Both the position numbers and the translations under genes were made by a program. 64,000 nt of DNA from NCBI RefSeq assembly GCF_040581485.1, contig NC_090133.1, positions 12,896,001-12,960,000 of the forward strand. Reading direction: 5' to 3'. Of this stretch, positions 57,953-64,000 are shown in pieces. Position 1 is the stretch's first letter, and each line of letters starts with the position of its first letter. The stretch is from Linepithema humile (Eukaryota; Arthropoda; Insecta; Hymenoptera; Formicidae). The notes beneath the pieces are model-generated. The model did not search any database. It was not told the origin of the DNA and saw only the letters and a program-made list of their open reading frames with translations.

Positions 57953-59428
57953 TTATTTATGATTTTTAGGAACTGGATATTGCTCGATTGCTTTTATTTT
58001 TTCTGGGTTAGGTTTAACTCCCTTATCTGATATTATATGGCCTAAATATGTTAATTCGCGCTTGAAAAATTCACACTTGTCTGGCTGTAAGCTAAGACCA
58101 GCTTCTTTGATTCGTTCGAAAATTTGGTGTAATTTTTGTTTATGTTCTTCTAAAGTTTGTGCGTATATAACGATATCGTCTAAATAAACAAAGCAAACAT
58201 TTCCTTGTAGTCCGGTTAAAACGTTATCCATCAGGCGTTGAAACGTCGCGGGGGCGTTCTTTAAACCGAATGGCATTTTTTTATACTCGAAATGACCGTT
58301 AGGCGTGTTAAAGGCTGTTTTTACGGTGTCTTGCGGATCCATGGGAATTTGATGAAAGCCTGAGGCTAAATCGAAACACGAAAAATACCTGGCTTTGCCT
58401 AATTGATCTAAGATATCTGATATGTTAGGTAAAGGGTATGCATCTCCGATTGTTTTTTCATTTAGTTTACGGAAATCTATTACTAACCGCCATCGTTTGT
58501 TGCCATCGACGTCGGGTTTTTTCGACACTACCCATAACGGTGAGTTATACGGTGAAACAGACGGTTGAATAATATCCTGATCTAATAATTTATTTACCTG
58601 ATTTTTAATTTCGTTTTTATGGATCGGTGGATATCTATATTGTTTTACGTTTATAGGGATGTTATCTGTCGTATTTATAGAGTGTGTAATTCTATTAGTA
58701 CCTTTTAATTGATCTCCCGGTAAATAGAACATATCATTAAAATTTTCGATTATAGGTTGTATTGACTGTTTTTCTTCTTCATTTAAATGATCTAATCTTA
58801 AATTCTGTTTTAATAATTTTAATCTTTTTGTTACATTATTTGAGATTACCGAGTCTATCTTATATGTAGGGCTGTCCCTCGGGCTCGTGGTAATATCCAC
58901 TGGCTCTACATCGATCTCAGGTAACTCTAGTTCTACTTCTTTTTCAGTCGTGTTTGTCACGTATGTATACGTTTCTCCCGCGTGATTCACTTTTACTATG
59001 CTATTCATTAGAAAAACACCACATTCTAACTCTTTGTGATCTATGAATGCGTTATCAATGTTATAATGTTTCGTTTGTAACATCACAGAGCAAATACTTC
59101 TACTCGGTAACATTATTCGATTACTAAATTCTAATGGGTATCTTTGATTATTGCTAATTGTTACCGTTCGCGTTTTGAAGTCAATTTTCGCGTTTTCTTG
59201 ACGCAGATATGTAGAACCTATAATTCCTTGTTCCTTCAAAGGGAATTTACTGGGCATTACATGAAATTCGTGAACTCCCGTATTTGAATGTAAGTATGCA
59301 GTTCCGAGAGTTTGTTGCTTTTCTTCGGTTATGCCTTGAATTTTTACTTTTTCATCGACATACACAAGTGTATCGCGCTCTAATGCGTTAGCTTTAATGA
59401 TGTTAATATCAGCGCCTGTATCTAACAA
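57953..59428 (-). pseudogene. pol: Gypsy pol: protease and reverse transcriptase
   Basis: A 491-codon frame with the aspartic protease motif LDTGAD near its start (retroviral type), then reverse transcriptase: PYNSPLWVVSKKPD, LVIDFRKLNEKT, FDLASGFHQIPM, MPFGLKNAPATFQRLM and the catalytic YLDDIVIY. It ends at an in-frame TAA (57953-57955), just before a conserved FLGLVGYYRRFI segment that continues in the same frame. So a single nonsense change cuts pol in two. Relative to gag it lies in the -1 frame, and the two overlap by a few codons, as in many Gypsy elements. The true start is by frameshifting, not an ATG. Confidence 0.9.
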
Positions 59429-60733
59429 GAATCTGTCTCCTGAATTTCTAAGTTCTTCGAATGGGATTGATATAAGATTTCTTGAGGTTGTTCTGATTGT
59501 ATATGTTCTTGCTCTTGTTCTAGTGATTGAATCGGATGTGCGCGACTCGATATTTGGCCTTGACGTTGCGCGCTTTTCGCTTGGCCATGGTAGTTTAAAT
59601 GTGAATTATTAGTTGAATTATTAGGTAGGTTGTTAGATAAATTATTATTACGTTGATAATTCGCTTGATTATATTGATTGGGTTGGTTAAACCGGTTGGA
59701 TTGATAGTTAGTGTTAGAAAAATTTTGGTTACTGTTAAATCTGCTTCCGTTCGGGTTATTATTCCGCGAAAAATTTTGCTCGCGTCTGACGTTATTATAT
59801 TGGTTATTTTGCCAAGAATTTTGATTTTCACGAGAGGCATTTTGTGAATCGTAACGTTTTTTCCTACATTCGTTTTCTGTGTGTCCTATTTTCCTGCAGT
59901 AATTACAAGTTATTCGCGATGTATCGTTGAATCTATTTTGTCTAAATCTTTCTGAATGATAATTAGATGTTGTAATGTACCTAGTTGCACTTTCTATTGC
60001 GTCTTCTAACGTGTTAAATTTTTGTGATAAAAGAAGTTGTGCCGTTTGATTGTGTAATCCGCCTAAGAAATGAGTAATTAATTTATTCATTGCAAAGATT
60101 CTTAGTCCTGCTCTTGCTGTTGGATCAGGGTAATTAGAAATTGCAAGGATCATTTCAGAGTTTAATTTTCTAGTTCTAGTAGCATAATCTTCAATGGATT
60201 CATTTCTTTTTTGCTGAAGTTTATTAATTTCCACTTCCCAATGGTCAAAACTTTTAGAATTTCCGAATTCCTTTTTCTAATGCTTTGCATAAATCATCAA
60301 GATTATTTATTGTATAGATTGTTCTCACTAACGCGGCATCTCCCGTTAATTTAACTTGTAAGACCGATCTAAAGAAAAATAACCTATCGTCTGACTTGAC
60401 TAAATCATTAACTCCTTTACAATCTGCTGTAAATTGCGTCACTGGAATATTTTTTCCATTAAAAACAGGTATGAGCGATAAACTATTACGGACGGGAAAA
60501 TAGCTACTGTTACTCGTAGAGGATCTTCGACTTTCTAGATTCGTGCCAAAATGATCTACGCCTTGCGCTGACTCTACCGTTTCTGTTCGATCGTTCATAT
60601 CGATTGTTTCTAGATTTGAGATTACGTGATTATGTTTAGAATTATTATCGCTAATATAACTAATCAACGAACTACTTTCCGAACTGTCTGTATTATAATG
60701 CGCTTTAGTGTCTCTAAAGTTTACAAAATTCAT
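59422..60733 (-). pseudogene. gag: Gypsy gag with frameshift and zinc knuckle
   Basis: The start is at 60733 (MNFVNFRDTKAHYNTDSS). The first frame stops at 60254. The adjoining frame, up to 59422, continues the protein (HWEVEINKLQQKRNESIEDY), so a one-base shift near 60265 in an AAAAAGG run breaks it. The matrix/capsid-like part is followed by one CCHC zinc knuckle (CNYCRKIGHTENEC) and a long Asn/Gln-rich tail. Gag would bind and package the RNA. Relative to pol it is one frame off (+1), as expected. Confidence 0.85.
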
Positions 60734-61220
60734 AGACTTACAGAAGTACGATGCGCAGCATATCTATGACGAGATGGTTTCACGCCGCTGGTAGATATAG
60801 ATGAATTGATGATAATGACGTAGATGAGATGATGATGAGGGTTGACCTTTTTTCGTGCTGGCCGTCCACGGAGTCTCGTTGTTGCTGTCCTTTTCCTTCG
60901 TTAGCTGCTGTGCTCGTCCAGGAGCGTCCTGATGCCTTTTTCCTCGGGGTAGGTTGTAAACTACGCGTCGTGGTTTTATCGGCTAACAGACAGGATCTCA
61001 GCAGGTTGATCGAAATGTGGTCCCGTTAATTTCGTCAGGATAGCACCAAGTTATGATTAACCTCGGTTCTTCTACTTGATAGCTTTGCTTGGCTACAAAG
61101 TTTTCTCGAATTCCGGGTCTCTAACTTTCTTTCACTTGATATTAATTAACAGCAATCAGCTCAATTATAGCAAAAATTTCCGCACTTTTACACACAAACA
61201 ATCCCACCGCTGCCACCAAT
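60734..61220 (-). promoter_or_regulatory. Gypsy 5' leader with tRNA-Leu primer-binding site
   Basis: Five bases inside the 5' LTR the minus strand reads TGGCAGCGGTGGGATT (plus positions 61200-61215). It complements the 3' end of an insect leucine tRNA as I recall it (ATCCCACCGCTGCCA). The leader up to gag is about 490 bp. Confidence 0.75.
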
Positions 61221-61567
61221 TGTTACGAGCGTATAGCTACGTAATAGATTATTTAGAATAAGTCGGGACACGTTTGTGGAAAAAGTCTTTATTCGGTGTT
61301 GCTGGTTTGAGCTTTGATCGAGAACTGAACTGGCGAGAATGATTTTCGTTTAAGGTGCTGTAGGAAAATCGTAGCGGCGGAATGTTTATTGGAAGGAAGC
61401 GGTTTTGTCAAAAGGAAAATATGCGCTAGGCATAGGGACAGCGTTTATGTTTATTGCAGTCATCGAAGGGTCATGTGTTTAGGATCAAGAAGGAGTAAAG
61501 ATAAAAAAGGTTCAAAGGTTCGAATAAAAAGAGTAATATAAGAAACTATAAGTTGCGGCACGTAACA
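61221..61567 (-). repeat. Gypsy 5' LTR
   Basis: 347 bp, 98.6% identical to the 3' LTR (five substitutions). It carries the element's promoter by family rule; no TATA box is certain. Confidence 0.9.
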
Positions 61568-61615
61568 GTTGTCAATCCGAGAAAGGTTAGGTAATCAAAA
61601 AGCGGTAATCTTATA

Positions 61616-62493
61616 CAGTGATGGGAGAAAGTTTCGTAACGGTCAAATATCTTGAAAAATAATGATTATGGAAGAAAATGTTTAATACAAAAGTTTTAGT
61701 ATATTAAGTGGTCTATTATATGGTTATATTGAAATGACCTTCATGTGACCTTGAAAGACACCGCGAAGGTCAACTTTGTAATCTTAAATGGAAACTCCTA
61801 TTTTCTATTACATATTCTTAAAGCTGGTGTCAAGACGTTTCCGAAACACTATAATGAAGTTATTTTTCATTAAATACTTTTTGAGTTATGAGGCTTGAAG
61901 GTTACAGCATTTTGACATAAAATACAAAATATCTTGTAAAACATTCAATTTTCAGGAATCTTACCTTAATACTTTTATGCATAAAATAATGAGATGAATC
62001 AATTGATATAAAGAAAACACATTGTTGCTTTTAAGAAAAAATATGTAATTTGCAACATGCAGCTGCATATTTTTTTTTAAAGCAACTATGTGTTTTTTTT
62101 ATATCAATTGATTCGTCTCATTATTTTATGCATAAAAGTATTAAGGTAAGATTCCCGAAAATTAAATATTTTACAAGATATTTTGTACTTCATGTCAAAA
62201 TGCTGTAACTTTCAAGCCTCATAACTCGAAAAGTACTTAATGAAAAATAACTTCATTATATTGTTTTGGAAACGTCTTGACACCAGCTTTAAGAATATGT
62301 AATAGAAAATAAGAGTTTCCATTTAAGATTTCAAAGTTGATCTTTGCGATGTCTTTCAAGGTCACATGAAGGTCATTTTAATATAACCATGTAATAGACC
62401 ATTTGATATACTAAAACTTTTGTATTGAACATTTTCTTCCATAATCATTATTTTCCAAGATATTGACCGTTACGGAACTTTCTTCCATCACTG
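61616..62493. mobile_element. 878-bp palindromic MITE, related core
   Basis: Ends CAGTGATGGGAGAAAGTTTC and complement, flanked by TA. Almost the same length as 50186-51067 and the same inner ~240 bp, but different outer sequence. Each arm carries TGACCTTGAAAG, CATGTGACCTTG or the complement. Confidence 0.85.
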
Positions 62494-62779
62494 TATATAC
62501 TGGCTTCTCGAACCAAGAACTCGATGACCAAGTTCTAGTATCGTCATATAATAGAAATAAATATTTTCTCTATATATACTTGTACTTTGATCTTAACAAA
62601 TGAACGGATTAAAATTATATTTGTATGTTATATGTGTGTCTACGCTTGCACACAAAATTAAATTTGTTCTCTGTTCAAATTAAGCAAAAAAAATGTCTTA
62701 CTAAAAAATATTTATGTAAGAAATCTTTTGCTAAATTTGAAGAAACAGCAATTTTAATGTACGTATATTTTTTGTGCTA

Positions 62780-63005
62780 GAAATATCTTCAGGAAATCCT
62801 ACGAATAACTATTTATTATTGATCTGTATCGTTCGGATCATTTTGATCAAAATGGGATGTCCTGCGGAGATCATACATAAGATATCCACAGGACATGCTA
62901 CACGGGATATCCTCAGGTAATCCTACGGATAACGTTTTGCTCTGGATCAAACTGGGACCATTTCGATCAAATTGGGATGTCCTGGGGAGATCTTTGCTAT
63001 GTGGG
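62780..63005. repeat. CMC4 right subterminal repeats and TIR
   Basis: GGATGTCC, GGATATCC and AGGATATC motifs lead to the terminus at 63005. The left counterpart is 47330-47520. Confidence 0.7.
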
Positions 63006-63169
63006 GTAGCTGCCGGGCAAGGTAGCACTTCGAGTGGGGGTAGCGCGACCGGTATAACAGCCTGCTCGCGGAGCAGACCAGCACCATTCCCCCGAGTACG
63101 ACTCGGACAAGCCTCAGAGCGCACTTTGAAGCTCCAATCGTACTCGCTCCCATCCTATATCCCATCGAT

Positions 63170-63490
63170 CTAGGAGCAGGGCGTTCTCTGCTTCGGTCGG
63201 GTGTTCCCGGCGTTCGACTTTTGACATTCCGTCGTTTTAGGAGCAGGACGTTCTCTGCTTCGGTCGGGTGTTCCCGACGTTCGACTTCCGACATTCTATC
63301 GTTCTAGGAGCAGGGCGTTCTCTGCTTCGGTCGGGTGTTCCCGGCGTTCGACTTCCGACATTCCGTCGTTTTAGGAGCAGGGCGTTCTCTGCTTCGGTCG
63401 GGTGTTCCCGACGTTCGACTTCCGACATTCCATCGTTCTAGGAGCAGGGCGTTCTCTGCTTCGGTCGGGTGTTCCCGACGTTCGACTTCC
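63170..63490. repeat. 67-bp minisatellite
   Basis: Five units at a 67-bp period, each starting GAGCAGGGCGTTCTCTGCTT. Copy A has one diverged unit near 41885. Confidence 0.9.
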
Positions 63491-63589
63491 AGATTCCTCG
63501 TAAGAGAGAAGATTCTCTCTGTCTTCGGACACAGCGCACCAGCAACCGTCGACGACTCATCAAGCTCGGATATACGCAGTATCGCTTAT

Positions 63590-63794
63590 GCCCTAACTAA
63601 ACCGGAGCATGATCCTACTTTTGGCTTATCTGAGTGCATAGGTTGACAGGTTAAAATTATATTAAAGTTGACTTCCAATTGTATTAACCATATAAAATAA
63701 TTATTTTTATCCAATTAAATCGATTCGGTCGGTCTGTCAAACTATGCACTCGAATGAGCCACAAGTAGGATCATCCTTCGGTCTAGTTAGGGCA
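63590..63794. mobile_element. 205-bp hairpin MITE
   Basis: GCCCTAACTAAACCGGAGCA and its near complement, with arms of about 60 bp. It is inserted in repeat copy C. Confidence 0.75.
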
Positions 63795-64000
63795 TTATTT
63801 TTCAATATTTTTAATCCGTACCGTACGAACCGACCGACTTAGGATTAATTAGATTTAGTTGTTTAATTTTGGCCAAAGGCGCAACACGTTTATTAATTTA
63901 CGTAGTTTACTTATTATCCGATTATTTCCGATATTTGTTTATAATCCATTCGTTCTCATTTATATACGTACCCGTTTACACCGTTGAGATATTAGATAGA

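Larger units (their letters stand above)
54344..61567 (-). mobile_element. Gypsy LTR retrotransposon with env
   Basis: A 7.2-kb element on the minus strand with 347-bp LTRs (54344-54690 and 61221-61567) that begin TGTTACG and end CGTAACA. A 4-bp duplication GTTG flanks it (54340-54343 and 61568-61571). The LTRs differ at 5 positions, so the insertion is young. gag, pol and an env-like frame are present, in the order of errantivirus-type elements. At least four disabling changes exist: a frameshift in gag, a stop in pol, a frameshift after integrase, and an env that lacks its N-terminal half. Confidence 0.95.
47330..63005. mobile_element. CMC4: CACTA-like transposon, transposase not seen
   Basis: A 15,676-bp element with ends CCCACATAGCAAAATTTC and the complement of CCCACATAGCAAAGATC, flanked by GT (47328-47329 and 63006-63007). 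The subterminal fields (47340-47520 and 62780-63005) repeat GGATATCC, GGATGTCC and AGGATATC motifs. The only element gene seen is the last exon of a DUF4806 gene at 48674-48786. Later insertions fill most of it. No transposase is visible, so it was moved by a related element or lost the gene after insertion. Confidence 0.75.
63006..64000 (+). repeat. Repeat copy C, second part
   Basis: It continues copy C beyond CMC4 and runs off the window. CAGCACCATTCCCCCGAGTA and GACTTAGGATTAATTAGATT match copy A at 41790 and 42116. It contains a 67-bp minisatellite and a MITE that copy A lacks. Confidence 0.65.

Noticed and set aside
61200..61215. tRNA-like sequence ATCCCACCGCTGCCA
   Set aside because: Only the 3' end of a tRNA is present and its place next to the LTR identifies a primer-binding site.

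Overview
The window is AT-rich eukaryotic DNA dense with transposons. Spliced coding exons, insect-type Tc1/mariner, P and Gypsy elements and many hairpin MITEs point to an insect; I favour a hymenopteran, probably an ant, because the DUF4806 and transposase relatives recalled are ant-like. That is inference. I found no convincing single-copy host gene, rRNA, tRNA or CRISPR. The window reads as a transposon island in which elements sit inside elements.

The main theme is a group of large DNA transposons with termini of the form CCC(A/T)...AGCAC and, where both ends are visible, 2-bp target duplications. CMC1 is 9069-17266 (TSD TC). CMC2 has its right end at 7816 and its left end lost. CMC3 is 31159-41031 (TSD TA). 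CMC4 is 47330-63005 (TSD GT). Three of them (CMC1-3) carry a transposase resembling the plant CACTA/EnSpm tnp2 protein. All four carry part of a second, multi-exon gene whose C-terminal part looks like DUF4806. The names CMC1-4 are mine. All copies are broken by frameshift, stop or deletion.

Layout: 1-1500 is GC-rich then pyrimidine-rich sequence, perhaps LINE-derived. 1619-7816 is CMC2, with the DUF4806 gene on the minus strand and the transposase on the plus strand. 7821-8518 holds exons of an unrecognised gene. 9069-17266 is CMC1. 17421-24321 is palindrome I, near-identical arms around two head-to-head Tc1 copies, one with an intact 348-aa transposase. 25407-26333 is a deleted mariner. 26180-36541 is palindrome II, 3.9-kb arms holding a P-type transposase fragment, a DUF4806 fragment and several MITEs. 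31037-41451 is a solo LTR split by CMC3. 42684-47296 is palindrome III with a small glutamine-rich gene candidate in its spacer. 47330-63005 is CMC4, which contains a TIR element (49051-51458), a Foldback-type element (51845-53985), an env-bearing Gypsy element (54344-61567) and a MITE (61616-62493). 63006-64000 is the rest of the repeat that CMC4 entered.

The insertion order can be read directly: an old repeat (copies A, B, C) was entered in copy A by an LTR element (5-bp TSD AATAT), whose solo LTR was entered by CMC3; copy C was entered by CMC4, which was then entered by the Foldback, Gypsy and MITE elements. The Gypsy LTRs differ at only 5 of 347 positions, so that insertion is recent.
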